From Thermoplasmata archaeon (GTDB lineage Archaea; Thermoplasmatota; Thermoplasmata; Thermoplasmatales; Thermoplasmataceae): a stretch of DNA of 60,204 bases. The translations under genes were made by a program, and so were the position numbers. The notes beneath the pieces were generated by a model. It saw only the letters and a list, made by a program, of their open reading frames with translations, made no database searches and was not told where the DNA came from. Location: contig JAKADQ010000003.1 of assembly GCA_021820405.1 (NCBI GenBank), forward strand, positions 1 through 60,204. Direction: 5' to 3'. Below, piece by piece: positions 50,212 to 59,759 of the stretch (position 1 is the stretch's first letter; the number at the start of each line of letters is the position of its first letter).

Positions 50212-51339
50212 TCAATCAATGATTATGAGTGGTATGAGCATCTCCTCTGGACATAGCCCCCCATGCCTCCCTTTGAAATATGTTGTGTTTCCCTCGTCAT
50301 TTGTTCCAGGATAGAAATAGGAACTTGAATCTGACGGTACTCCGATATAGTCGAAGGTCGCAATCTTGTGGCCTTCATAGGATCCTAACATCTTCTTGAA
50401 ATTCTGCCTGCTGTTGTCAAAGATATTCAATCCCGGGAAGTCCCTGTTTAGAATATCAAGAAGGCTGCCGTTTCCGGATAGAAAGATCGATCTTGTGGAA
50501 CCGAAGGGAGGTATCTCAAAAACAGCCCTGAGCGATGCGTTTGAACCCATATCAATGGGCTTTCCTGCCTCAACGTGGCCATGATCGGCAGTGATCACAA
50601 CCCTGAATTTATCCTTATAATCCTTAGCCACATCACTGATCATATGGACAATCTGTCGAAGTGCCTCGAGATTTGCCTCCGAATATGGGCCATACTGATG
50701 TGAGAGTTTATCGGCAAATGGTATATACATGTAGACAAAATCGTAATCTCCCTCCATTGCTTTTCTGTAATAATAAAGGGCATCCCAGATATTATAGTAA
50801 TTGAAACGATCACCCTGATTGCTGGTTGTTATGGTTGTGAGTTCAGAATTTTTTATAAAATCTGGAGAAATTATGGCACACTTTTTGCCGTCATTGGCAG
50901 CTCTTTCAATAATATTCTCGACCTGAAACAGTTCCTTCATCGGAACAATATCCTTAAGGGAATCCTTAACTCTGGAATATACTGGCGAATAACTGAAATT
51001 ATCGATTATTACGCCGAGTTTTTTCACATATGTGGTGCCTCCCAGAATACAGTGCTCCCCGGGCATCTGGCCCGACATCAGAGTAACAAGTGCAGTCGTG
51101 GTTATAGACGGAAACACGCTTGTCATATAGGGATCATCTTCCGTCAGAATTCCTGCCTTGATCCCGGCCATATAACCAAATCCATCTATGAGCACAACCG
51201 ATAACTTCTTTCCATCTTCTGGTATTTGCTTGACCACAGGCTTTTTTGAAGGCAATCCAAGGCTGACCATTATATTTTGTGATAAATTATACAGACTGTT
51301 TCCATCATATTGTGGATATACAAGATCAGATTTTTCCAT
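50212..51339 (-). CDS. Type I phosphodiesterase/nucleotide pyrophosphatase (alkaline phosphatase superfamily)
   Basis: LSVVLIDGFGYMAG, SVFPSITTTALVTLMSGQMPGEH and VVITADHGHVEAG. Confidence 0.88.
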   Translation of the reverse strand: MEKSDLVYPQYDGNSLYNLSQNIMVSLGLPSKKPVVKQIPEDGKKLSVVLIDGFGYMAGIKAGILTEDDPYMTSVFPSITTTALVTLMSGQMPGEHCILGGTTYVKKLGVIIDNFSYSPVYSRVKDSLKDIVPMKELFQVENIIERAANDGKKCAIISPDFIKNSELTTITTSNQGDRFNYYNIWDALYYYRKAMEGDYDFVYMYIPFADKLSHQYGPYSEANLEALRQIVHMISDVAKDYKDKFRVVITADHGHVEAGKPIDMGSNASLRAVFEIPPFGSTRSIFLSGNGSLLDILNRDFPGLNIFDNSRQNFKKMLGSYEGHKIATFDYIGVPSDSSSYFYPGTNDEGNTTYFKGRHGGLCPEEMLIPLIIID

Positions 51340-51689
51340 TATTCTATAATGAAGGTAAAAACTTTAAACTATCTTATCTAAAATATATTCCGGTAATGTT
51401 TGTATATATCATAATTTAAGGCGTTCGAAGACTGATTATAAGTGGAATAGTTTTAGGAAAATATTGATCCAATAATCTGATGTCATATAGAAGGGCAACA
51501 TATTCCTCCTGACACTTAAAAGACTGAAGAATTGCTTCTCAATATTGGAAAAGTATATCCATTTCAAGATTTTTGTAAAGAGCTCTTGTGTTACCCAGCT
51601 TTGATTCTTTTAATAAAGATCTTATTGGAATTTTAAACACTCTCCTGCACCCACTAATCTTTGGAAAAGAAAAGATTGTAGATTTCCCC

Positions 51690-51905
51690 ATTCTACCATA
51701 CATGGATGTGAGATGGAATACGGCGAAATTATCGTTCAATATTGATAAGGTAGTGGATTGTTGACATACCTGCTACGTAGGGGACAGGAACTGTGAAATT
51801 GCTGTAGATGAAAGAGTAGTGGTATGCAACTGCCTAGTGCTGATCGACTTAATCTAAGAATAATCAACGAGGTACATTATGAAGGTTAGTGTTCGATGTA
51901 ATTTT
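51690..51905 (+). repeat. Diverged direct repeat, copy 1 (left of ABC island)
   Basis: gGGGACAGGAACTGTGAAATTgctgtaGATGAAAGagTAgTGGTATgCAActGCctAGTgCTGATC matches copy 2 at 56018..56235. Confidence 0.7.
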
Positions 51906-51936
51906 GGGAAATATAAAAAAAATTATCCAATTCCAA

Positions 51937-52536
51937 TCAGAAAAGATTCCTGTTTTTCCGATAACTTAGATAACTGAGGGAGATCAGCACTGAGATGGAT
52001 GCAATCTCTGCCAATATCAAATAAAAGAGAAGTGTTGGCCTAGGAAGATGGAGTATCATAAATGCCGAATGCTGGGCCGGAAGAGTTCCATTTAAATATT
52101 GACTCTGATTGTTATAATCCAGAAGTGTCCCAAATTTAATCTGGAAATAACCGGGAGTGAGATTCAAGTATGTGGAATAAAATTGCCTGCTGGTCATGTC
52201 AATTGAATAATTTGCGAAAGTGGACCATTTTCCACCAGGGGTTGTTTCCCTTTCAATGTATATCATTTGAAAGACTGAGGCATAGTGCAAGGGCTTACTG
52301 GAAGAGGCATATTCGCTGTATATTGTAATATATCCTCCACTGCCATATACATCTATGAATCTTCCATCGAACTGCATACCGGAGGGCTTCGAATTCTCAC
52401 AGCTTGCATTTAAAGGCGCCTCAAGTTCAATTGAAGTCCCTTTTTCCGTAGAAACCATGAAGAAAGATAGTGTTATAATTAGAATTGATAAAGAGAGCGC
52501 TAGAAGTTTGTTGTATAGTGACATTTTATAGATCAC
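51937..52536 (-). CDS. Membrane-anchored exported protein with N- and C-terminal TMs (ABC island component)
   Basis: N-terminal LLALSLSILIITLSFFMV, beta-rich ectodomain, C-terminal LLFYLILAEIASISVLISLSYL; overlaps the upstream permease by 4 bp. Confidence 0.65.
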   Translation of the reverse strand: MIYKMSLYNKLLALSLSILIITLSFFMVSTEKGTSIELEAPLNASCENSKPSGMQFDGRFIDVYGSGGYITIYSEYASSSKPLHYASVFQMIYIERETTPGGKWSTFANYSIDMTSRQFYSTYLNLTPGYFQIKFGTLLDYNNQSQYLNGTLPAQHSAFMILHLPRPTLLFYLILAEIASISVLISLSYLSYRKNRNLF

Positions 52537-53171
52537 CTCCCACTCTTTAGATTAAGGTGTGTTAGCAAAAGGAACGATATTTCGTAGAAAGCAACCGAGA
52601 TGATTATAATAAATATGGCAAGTTCCAGAATATGCATAGACACTCTTGTAGTATCCAGCACACTTACTCCGCTCGTGATCAACCATAAAAGAGGTGATGA
52701 ACGAAAGTGGAAGGAGATACCATTGAGTGAATAATAAAATCCAAATAGAAATACAAAACTTGCCAAACCATTTCTGGTAATTGCTGCCACTACTCTCCCT
52801 GTGGACAGTAAGAGAGATATATTTGCCGTTAGAATCGTAGCTACAAATGCCACGTATGAAAAGTTAAGAGAGAAGAAAGTAATTTCATACATCACAAAGA
52901 AAAGAGCAATAATCATCAGCACAGGAATGAGAATCTCCATATACATGGAATAACGTGCCAGGGTTTTTCGGTTAATTGGCATGCTGAAAATGTATCCCAT
53001 TACACCCCTCTCTATCTTGGAGGAATAATTGTAGGATATGATTGAACAATAAAGAATCAAAAATATTTCGATGTAACCGAAGCCCCCTAATCCTGGTGGA
53101 TAGGAGGCGTAAAGATTTGCATCTGTAATAGAGACAACTATTATGGCAGTGATTATAGCCAATATCTCCAC
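52533..53171 (-). CDS. ABC-2-type permease-like membrane protein
   Basis: About 6 TMs; YNYSSKIERGVMGYIFSMPINRKTLARYSMYMEIL resembles the ABC-2 coupling/juxtamembrane segment. Confidence 0.7.
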   Translation of the reverse strand: MEILAIITAIIVVSITDANLYASYPPGLGGFGYIEIFLILYCSIISYNYSSKIERGVMGYIFSMPINRKTLARYSMYMEILIPVLMIIALFFVMYEITFFSLNFSYVAFVATILTANISLLLSTGRVVAAITRNGLASFVFLFGFYYSLNGISFHFRSSPLLWLITSGVSVLDTTRVSMHILELAIFIIIISVAFYEISFLLLTHLNLKSGR

Positions 53172-53223
53172 TATGTAGAACGGATCGGTGGAGTATTCAA
53201 GGTATTTTATCAGATCAATTCGT

Positions 53224-54096
53224 CTAACTATTTAGAACACCTCCTAAGTAGGATGGGAATTTGTGTATACTGAGTATGCCCTCAAGTAATTGAGGGTCGA
53301 GTTTGGATAGGAATACCCTCAAGTTGGAATTCCTTATAATCAGTTGGCCATTGTTTACAATGACATCAAACTCCTTCTCCAAAGCCTCCTTCATATATTC
53401 CATATCGGCCACCGTTAACACTATAAAACCATCTTTACCAGATCCATCATTTGTGGTTATCGGGCCATTTAAAGACTCTTTACTTGCAATGATGGCATAA
53501 TCCGCAATGGGAAGTATTTCATCAAGGAGATGACTTGTTATGAGAAATGATGCCGAGAATTCTGTGTTCATTTTCCTGATGAACCCAGCAAGCTTCATTC
53601 GATTAATTACGTCCAGATTGGCATTTGGTTCGTCCATAACAAAAAATTTTGCCTCGGCACTCAGACATAATATGACCGATACTAGCTGTAGCTCACCACT
53701 GCTGAGTTCCTTCCACTTCCTGGGTATAACATACTCAATGTCAAACAATGAAAGAAGATCACGAAGCCTTTCGCGCGATATCTTTCTTAGCAGGGAGTAA
53801 TACTTAATCCACTGCCGTACCGTGCCTCCTGCAATTCCCACTGGCCTTTCTGGTAAAAACGAGACCTCTGAAAAAGCATTGACCGATTCATTGTAAGGTG
53901 AAAAACCCATCAATTTTACCTTTTCCCTGTGATCTACTCTGGTCAAACCTTCAGCAACTGATATGAGGGTGCTTTTTCCGATACCGTTTGGTCCAATCAG
54001 TACAGTTACTCCTTCGGGGATTGACACCGTCAGTTTCTTTAGGGAAGCGTTGTTTGCATAGCTCACCCTAACTTCAGATATGTTTAACAGGGACAT
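53224..54096 (-). CDS. ABC transporter ATP-binding protein
   Basis: VLIGPNGIGKSTLISVAEGL, ELSSGELQLVSVILCL, KFFVMDEPNANLD and LITSHLLDEIL. Confidence 0.93.
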   Translation of the reverse strand: MSLLNISEVRVSYANNASLKKLTVSIPEGVTVLIGPNGIGKSTLISVAEGLTRVDHREKVKLMGFSPYNESVNAFSEVSFLPERPVGIAGGTVRQWIKYYSLLRKISRERLRDLLSLFDIEYVIPRKWKELSSGELQLVSVILCLSAEAKFFVMDEPNANLDVINRMKLAGFIRKMNTEFSASFLITSHLLDEILPIADYAIIASKESLNGPITTNDGSGKDGFIVLTVADMEYMKEALEKEFDVIVNNGQLIIRNSNLRVFLSKLDPQLLEGILSIHKFPSYLGGVLNS

Positions 54097-54989
54097 TCTG
54101 AGATCCTACCTTCTGTTTTCATTTTCTCTTTCCTTAATTGTTTTCTCTTTTTTGCACTTCTTAAAAGCGCGTAAAAAACTGCAAAGGAAATGATCCATAT
54201 GGGTGGTATATAAAACGCATATTCAGACAGATAGTGAGTGTAGTCAATAGGATGCAGCGCTACATTAGTCGCCACAAGTAATAAAGAAAAGCCGATTGAA
54301 TACTGCAACCCCTTAGTATTAAATACCTGATACAGAAATGATGTGTTCCCTGTAATAAAGGCGCGTACCAATATGTTAGTGTTGCCTGCATGATCATAAT
54401 CGAACTGGTTTTTTTCTATTGAAAGGTGAAATTTATCTGAAACAGGTACCATAGACTCATTTACATTGTTTACCTGTATTTCAGTTGGGCTTGTTATGCC
54501 AATTTTGGCCTGCAGTGAAGAAAGTGAAGCATTACTGGTCATATAGATGATTTGATAGTTTTGTGGATCTCTCATGGCTGTGCCAACGAGTCCCTCAGGA
54601 AGTTTGTAAAATGATCCGATCTGAATAGGAAGGCTGTTAAGAAAAAACTGAACAAACGAATTATCTATAGAGATAATTTCATTCTCTGAATAATTAATAG
54701 TATCCTGTTCACCACAGTAGAACTTCTCCTTTATTTTTACCTTATTTGATAGAACAGTGAGTTTTATTACACCTTGTGGGAAAGTGTAATTGTTACTGTT
54801 AGACTGCAGCTTAGCGTAGCTATTCCTATCAGCGCACACGTAATAAGTGTAATAAGAACCATCTGACAAGGCATTGGAATTCAAGGAATCCCTTGATTGT
54901 TCAAATTCTTCCAGTGGAAGAAGAATAATTGTAACTGATATTACTACTAATGCTACAATTAAGATAACGAGGAGTTTTTTAGCTTTCAT
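54084..54989 (-). CDS. Membrane protein with large ectodomain (ABC island component)
   Basis: N-terminal TM LLVILIVALVVISVTIILLPL, about 200-aa ectodomain, C-terminal TMs, basic tail; 13-bp overlap with the ATPase gene. Confidence 0.65.
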   Translation of the reverse strand: MKAKKLLVILIVALVVISVTIILLPLEEFEQSRDSLNSNALSDGSYYTYYVCADRNSYAKLQSNSNNYTFPQGVIKLTVLSNKVKIKEKFYCGEQDTINYSENEIISIDNSFVQFFLNSLPIQIGSFYKLPEGLVGTAMRDPQNYQIIYMTSNASLSSLQAKIGITSPTEIQVNNVNESMVPVSDKFHLSIEKNQFDYDHAGNTNILVRAFITGNTSFLYQVFNTKGLQYSIGFSLLLVATNVALHPIDYTHYLSEYAFYIPPIWIISFAVFYALLRSAKKRKQLRKEKMKTEGRISECPC

Positions 54990-55029
54990 TTTGAACTACA
55001 CACCTATTAAAAATAATATTATTTGGAGA

Positions 55030-55704
55030 CTAAGAAAGTCCAAAAGAAATTATTGTAAACGCAATTGCCCCCCAATGGACTGCAATATTGCTGTTTATTT
55101 CAGCCATACCCTTCACAGCTCCCTTTCCGGGTTCTGCAAAGGCCCTTTCTTTAATAAGTATGTTTGTCGTTAAGGTTGTAGAGCCCATGTTTTGGCTTGC
55201 CGAAAACGACGGATCCCAATACACTGCCCTCGTTGGGATACCTGTTGACGTGTAATATATTGAACCCACCATCAAACTACCTTTGTTATCGGACATACCC
55301 CACGGCCAGAGGTTTGTATAGTCTAAATTAGTCTTTGATTTCAAAGCTTCGAGATTGTAGGTTATATGACGACCATTAGGAGTTATGATGTAATGCACGG
55401 GAAAAGAGAGGTTTAGGGATGCATATTCGTCTCCAATTCCATTAACGGGAAACGTAGACACATTTACAATCTGGTTGTATTGCATTTCTCCCCACACCGT
55501 AGTAGTAGCGGAAAGGAGCGATGGTCGAGCCCTAGATTCATGCCCAGATTGTGAAACTGGTTCAACAGTGGCCGAGAAAGAAACCATAAGCACACTAAAT
55601 AATACAGACATAAACAATAGACCCTTCAAAACAGAAAGTAGGTCCGATACAGTAACGTCAATATCGGACAAACTCATCCTATCGAATTGTTCATGATTAT
55701 CCAT
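55030..55704 (-). CDS. Exported protein with hydrophilic N-terminal leader and hydrophobic C-terminus (first gene of ABC island)
   Basis: MDNHEQFDRMSLSDIDVTVSDLLSVLKGLLFMSVLFSVLMVSFSATVEP...; C-terminus WGAIAFTIISFGLS. Confidence 0.6.
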   Translation of the reverse strand: MDNHEQFDRMSLSDIDVTVSDLLSVLKGLLFMSVLFSVLMVSFSATVEPVSQSGHESRARPSLLSATTTVWGEMQYNQIVNVSTFPVNGIGDEYASLNLSFPVHYIITPNGRHITYNLEALKSKTNLDYTNLWPWGMSDNKGSLMVGSIYYTSTGIPTRAVYWDPSFSASQNMGSTTLTTNILIKERAFAEPGKGAVKGMAEINSNIAVHWGAIAFTIISFGLS

Positions 55705-55721
55705 AGTTGTTAATATACATG

Positions 55722-55736
55722 CTTTATATAAATTTT
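55722..55736 (-). promoter_or_regulatory. Probable TATA box for the ABC island operon
   Basis: Reverse complement aatTTATATAAAgcatgtatattaacaactATG: TATA element about 25 nt upstream of the start codon at 55704, as in leaderless archaeal transcripts. Confidence 0.5.
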
Positions 55737-56017
55737 CTGTATGCTAAGTCTATTAAATGCCTGACGGTTATTAAATATTATTAATCCAATAATATTAGTG
55801 CCCTACAAAAGCTGTGATATCCAATTGAGTATGAAAAGGTTGGATAGGATTTCATTTTAAGAACTGAGGAGCAGGGCTATTGGGGATAATCATTGTAAAA
55901 AAATCATCGCGATGTTCAGGGTTCACTATATCTCATAAAGAGCATCATGCAAAATATTAACAACCACAACAAAAACTTTTCTCCGCATAGGATACATATA
56001 ATTCTAAGGTGTTCCAT

Positions 56018-56235
56018 TCTATCTTACGTGGATCTAATATGGGAAGAAGGAAGGTGATCCTCAATATTTATGAGATAGGATATCGTTAAGACATTTATTA
56101 ATCTGAGGAACAGGAACTGTGAAATTCCTTTTGATGAAAGGTTATTGGTATTCAACCGCGCAGTTCTGATCAATCATATGGGTTCATGATCGATAATGTG
56201 GATGATGAAACTCGGTGTTTGATTTGAGATTAAAG
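56018..56235 (+). repeat. Diverged direct repeat, copy 2 (right of ABC island)
   Basis: GgaACAGGAACTGTGAAATTccttttGATGAAAGgtTAtTGGTATtCAAccGCgcAGTtCTGATC matches copy 1; preceding stretches cattctatcttacgtggat / cattctaccatacatggat also align. Confidence 0.7.
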
Positions 56236-56264
56236 GCTAGATCAAATATATTTTTAGATATTGA

Positions 56265-57230
56265 TCATGTGAGATATGGAATTGCCCTGCCGAATCCCAC
56301 CATAATGGCAATAACAGTCATCACAACCATCATTACGAGCACTCCGGAAAATATGTAATCCTCCCTCTTAAAGGGCGTCATAATATAGTAGGTTCTTGAA
56401 GGATATGCTCTGAATGCCCTTGTGTCTGCCGATATTCCTATGTCCTTGGCCCCTCTCAACAGATGTACCATTGTGGGAACAATTGAGCCTATTGCAGCTG
56501 CAAGCACCACAAAGGGCCTCAAGAACCTGGGCTTATTCCCTCCATACCCTCTCATCATGGATATTTTTATAGATGTGTCAAAGGAATCGAACACTGCAGG
56601 TACCGTCTTCATTGCAACGACCAGCGAGAAAATTATGGGATCGGGTATTTTGAATTTGCTCAGCGTCTTTATTATCTGTGCAGGGGTATTTGTCATAACA
56701 AGAAGAAGGCTGGCGACAACTGCCGCGGTGAATCTGAATGATATCTGCAAACTGTAATAGATGGATTGCAAAGTAAGATGATGTTCATATCCAAGGATGG
56801 AAAAGTAAGGTGGCCATGTCCATACTGTGGTAAACTTCGATACGGGCGTCTTCAGTGCCATAGAAACGATTGATAAGGGCTCATAGGGTGCATACCCCCA
56901 CACAGTTCCGACTATTATGGATAGTATTAGAAAGCCTGCCAGATACATCTTCCTCCAGCCATTCTTCAGAGATTTATATGATGCAAGCAGCCCAAAGGTG
57001 ATGATCGCACCTATCCACCATATGGAAAAGGTTGCTATCAACACTATTATTATGGAAAGCATAATTTTGACAGACGCGTTCAGTCTGTAATAGAAGGTGT
57101 CATATTTCTCATAGGTTGTTATCTCCCGGAAACCTGCTATTCCAATTGCTCCCAGTATTAAATAAAAGGGTATGCTTATTCCAAAAAGAAATAGAAGCCA
57201 GCTTATTACTGTATCCAATATACTGTACAT
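56265..57230 (-). CDS. ECF transporter transmembrane T component
   Basis: Multi-TM EcfT with the coupling motif SADTRAFRAYPSRT. Confidence 0.88.
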   Translation of the reverse strand: MYSILDTVISWLLFLFGISIPFYLILGAIGIAGFREITTYEKYDTFYYRLNASVKIMLSIIIVLIATFSIWWIGAIITFGLLASYKSLKNGWRKMYLAGFLILSIIVGTVWGYAPYEPLSIVSMALKTPVSKFTTVWTWPPYFSILGYEHHLTLQSIYYSLQISFRFTAAVVASLLLVMTNTPAQIIKTLSKFKIPDPIIFSLVVAMKTVPAVFDSFDTSIKISMMRGYGGNKPRFLRPFVVLAAAIGSIVPTMVHLLRGAKDIGISADTRAFRAYPSRTYYIMTPFKREDYIFSGVLVMMVVMTVIAIMVGFGRAIPYLT

Positions 57231-58829
57231 TTAACTGATCACCTCTTCACCTGAAACTCTTAAGACAAAATCAGACGGAGCAATGACTCCATATTTTTCA
57301 GAATATCTGAAAATCTCGTCTGGAGTCCCCTCATGAACGATTTTTCCATTTTCCATAATTCCGATGAAATCCCCATATCTATATGCAAATCGCGAATCAT
57401 GGGTAACAATCAAAAAGGAGAAGCCTGCATCACACAGCTTTCTGATCTCCTCCCCAAGTATTTTTTTGTTGAGAAAATCTTGCCCTGATGTGGGCTCATC
57501 CATAAGCATTATGTGAGCTGATGATGCGAGAGCTGCTGCCATGCATACCCTCCTCCTCTGTCCTGTGCTGAGCATCAGGGGATCACTCATCCTCTTGTCC
57601 TCAAGTGAGAACATCTCAATCAGCTGATCTCCTATGGCTTTAAATTCAGGTATCTTTCTATGCTTAGCCGAATAGTATATCTCAGTTTCCACATTCTTGC
57701 TCACAAGCATCAGATCGAAGCTTTGCGGCAGATATGCAATTTTCCGACCACGGATTACATAATCCTTTCTTGAAAGATCCTCTCCTTCAATGTTTAGCAG
57801 TGATGACACCTTAAATTGCTTTTTGTTAAGAAAATCCATTAACACCCTGATAAGTGTTGTCTTTCCTGCGCCGTTCTTTCCCATTATACAATATACCTGA
57901 CCTTTTCTTAAATCGAGTTTGGCATCCACAATCTTTCTCCCTTCGACCTCAGCGGTGACCTTTGCGGACATCACAATTTCTCCTTGATTTCTGCGCTCCC
58001 TTCTTGATAGTTGTATATTGCTTTCCCTGAGTTTCTCTCTGATTATTTCAGGGTCAATGCTGTCTATTCTCAGCTTTTTGGCGTAGATATACTCCTCGGG
58101 AATTTCGATACCAGCCTCGAGGAGTACCTCCACATCCCTCATCAGATGCTCCTTTGACACATTCAGTATGATTCTTCCGTTATTTACAACAACAACCCTG
58201 TCAACAAAGGGAAGGGCCCTCTCCACCTTATGCTCTACTATGATCTGAGTCATCCTGTTTTTATTCTCCTGAATGAACCTGAAAATCTGCTCGGTTCCTT
58301 CAGGATCTATGTTGGATGTTGGTTCGTCCAGGATCATGATTTTTGGTTCCATTGCGATTACTGATGCAAGTGCAACCCTCTGCAGTTCTCCTCCGGATAA
58401 CTTTGTAGTCTCCCTTTCCAGAAAATCCTCGATACCAACCACGGATATTGCTTTTTGTATCCTTCTTTCCATTTCATCCCGCGGCAACCTGAGATTCTCA
58501 GGACCAAAGGCTACTTCATCTACTATGCTGTAATTCATAACCTGCCTTTCCGGATCCTGAAGAAGTGTGCCCACCACTCTGGCGATGTCTGGAAGCTTCA
58601 TGTCCCTAACCTCTTTTCCAAGGATTTTAACGCTTCCCGATAAATCTCCATTGATCACATGTGGAATTATCCCATTAATGCAGTTCACAAGTGTACTTTT
58701 TCCGGATCCGGATTTCCCTGTTAGAAGTATGCTTTCTCCTTCATTTATATAGAAATCATCAATGACAAGCGTTGGCTTTTCATCGCTTAAATAAGAAAAT
58801 TTTAGATCTTTTATTTCTATGGCTTTCAT
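57231..58829 (-). CDS. ECF transporter fused double ATP-binding protein
   Basis: Two ABC domains in one ORF: LTGKSGSGKSTLVNC / KLSGGELQRVALA / MILDEPTSNIDP and MGKNGAGKTTLIRV / LSTGQRRRVCMAAAL / MLMDEPTSGQD. Confidence 0.94.
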   Translation of the reverse strand: MKAIEIKDLKFSYLSDEKPTLVIDDFYINEGESILLTGKSGSGKSTLVNCINGIIPHVINGDLSGSVKILGKEVRDMKLPDIARVVGTLLQDPERQVMNYSIVDEVAFGPENLRLPRDEMERRIQKAISVVGIEDFLERETTKLSGGELQRVALASVIAMEPKIMILDEPTSNIDPEGTEQIFRFIQENKNRMTQIIVEHKVERALPFVDRVVVVNNGRIILNVSKEHLMRDVEVLLEAGIEIPEEYIYAKKLRIDSIDPEIIREKLRESNIQLSRRERRNQGEIVMSAKVTAEVEGRKIVDAKLDLRKGQVYCIMGKNGAGKTTLIRVLMDFLNKKQFKVSSLLNIEGEDLSRKDYVIRGRKIAYLPQSFDLMLVSKNVETEIYYSAKHRKIPEFKAIGDQLIEMFSLEDKRMSDPLMLSTGQRRRVCMAAALASSAHIMLMDEPTSGQDFLNKKILGEEIRKLCDAGFSFLIVTHDSRFAYRYGDFIGIMENGKIVHEGTPDEIFRYSEKYGVIAPSDFVLRVSGEEVIS

Positions 58830-59566
58830 TGCACAAGCACTCTTGAAACCCTCAGCGCTATAAGGCCTGCAATTATTCCAAAAATGATGTTTCCCGGAAT
58901 GGCTTCGTAGAAGGAGATCAAAATCTTCTGCCAGTTAACTATGCTTCCATACAGGAATGGGCCGAAGAACGCGCTGTAGAAGAATGGATCCGGAAACGCC
59001 CATGTAAATCCAATTATTGCCCCTGTTATGCCGGCAGCCAGTGACGGATTCATTCTTCCGCCTTTGCCTGCCGATGCCTTTGATCCGGCCCTTAGATCTC
59101 CGAAAAGATTACCACGCCTTACTGTTATGGCCAGATCGATAAAAAGGCCATAGGTAAGAGCCTCGTAGAAGACAAAGACGGGTTCACCACTGAAACCGTA
59201 ATGGAATATGTCACCAAGTATATCGAAGATGGCAAGGCTCAGCATCCCTACACCAGGCTTTCTAACGAGGCCTGCAACCACGAAGAGAACAACAATTCTG
59301 CCGAAGAACCCAAAACCTATAAAGGCTGTCAGGCCAGGAGGGACTATTTTATCCAGAAGTGGCCCGACGAAGAATTCCCATACCACAGTAAATGCGGCGC
59401 CAATACCTATATATACAAAATCAACCGTCTTAAAGCCCTTGAGTCCGCCCGACTTCTTGCTGTAAAAGATCACAAAACCAAGAGCAATCAGAAAATATGC
59501 AACCACTATTTCCCAGGGTATCATCCCGGGAACGCTTATATCGGCCTTAATACCATTGAAACTCAT
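58826..59566 (-). CDS. ECF transporter S component, possibly YkoE-like (thiamine/HMP class)
   Basis: About 6 TMs, position 5' of ecfA-ecfT; segment FFGRIVVLFVVAGLVRKPGVGMLSLAIFDILGDIF...GEPVFVFYEALTYGLFIDLA recalls YkoE (…RKPGAA…SE…QGLGAE…). Confidence 0.68.
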   Translation of the reverse strand: MSFNGIKADISVPGMIPWEIVVAYFLIALGFVIFYSKKSGGLKGFKTVDFVYIGIGAAFTVVWEFFVGPLLDKIVPPGLTAFIGFGFFGRIVVLFVVAGLVRKPGVGMLSLAIFDILGDIFHYGFSGEPVFVFYEALTYGLFIDLAITVRRGNLFGDLRAGSKASAGKGGRMNPSLAAGITGAIIGFTWAFPDPFFYSAFFGPFLYGSIVNWQKILISFYEAIPGNIIFGIIAGLIALRVSRVLVQ

Positions 59567-59759
59567 CTTATTTCATATTTTTATGCAGCTGTATTAGTTA
59601 TAAATTTACTACATATCATAATTTCCAGTAAAGAGCCATATGTGATTTTCATAAAGGTAAGATCTCACCATATTCAATATAGATAAATTAGACTGTCTCA
59701 CATCTCATGAAATGTCACACAAACGTCGAACATTATAAACAGAATAGGAATATTGGGAT

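Noticed and set aside
51539-51739. 66-aa minus-strand ORF
   Set aside because: Overlaps the degenerate repeat copy 1; more likely chance frame in decayed DNA than a gene.
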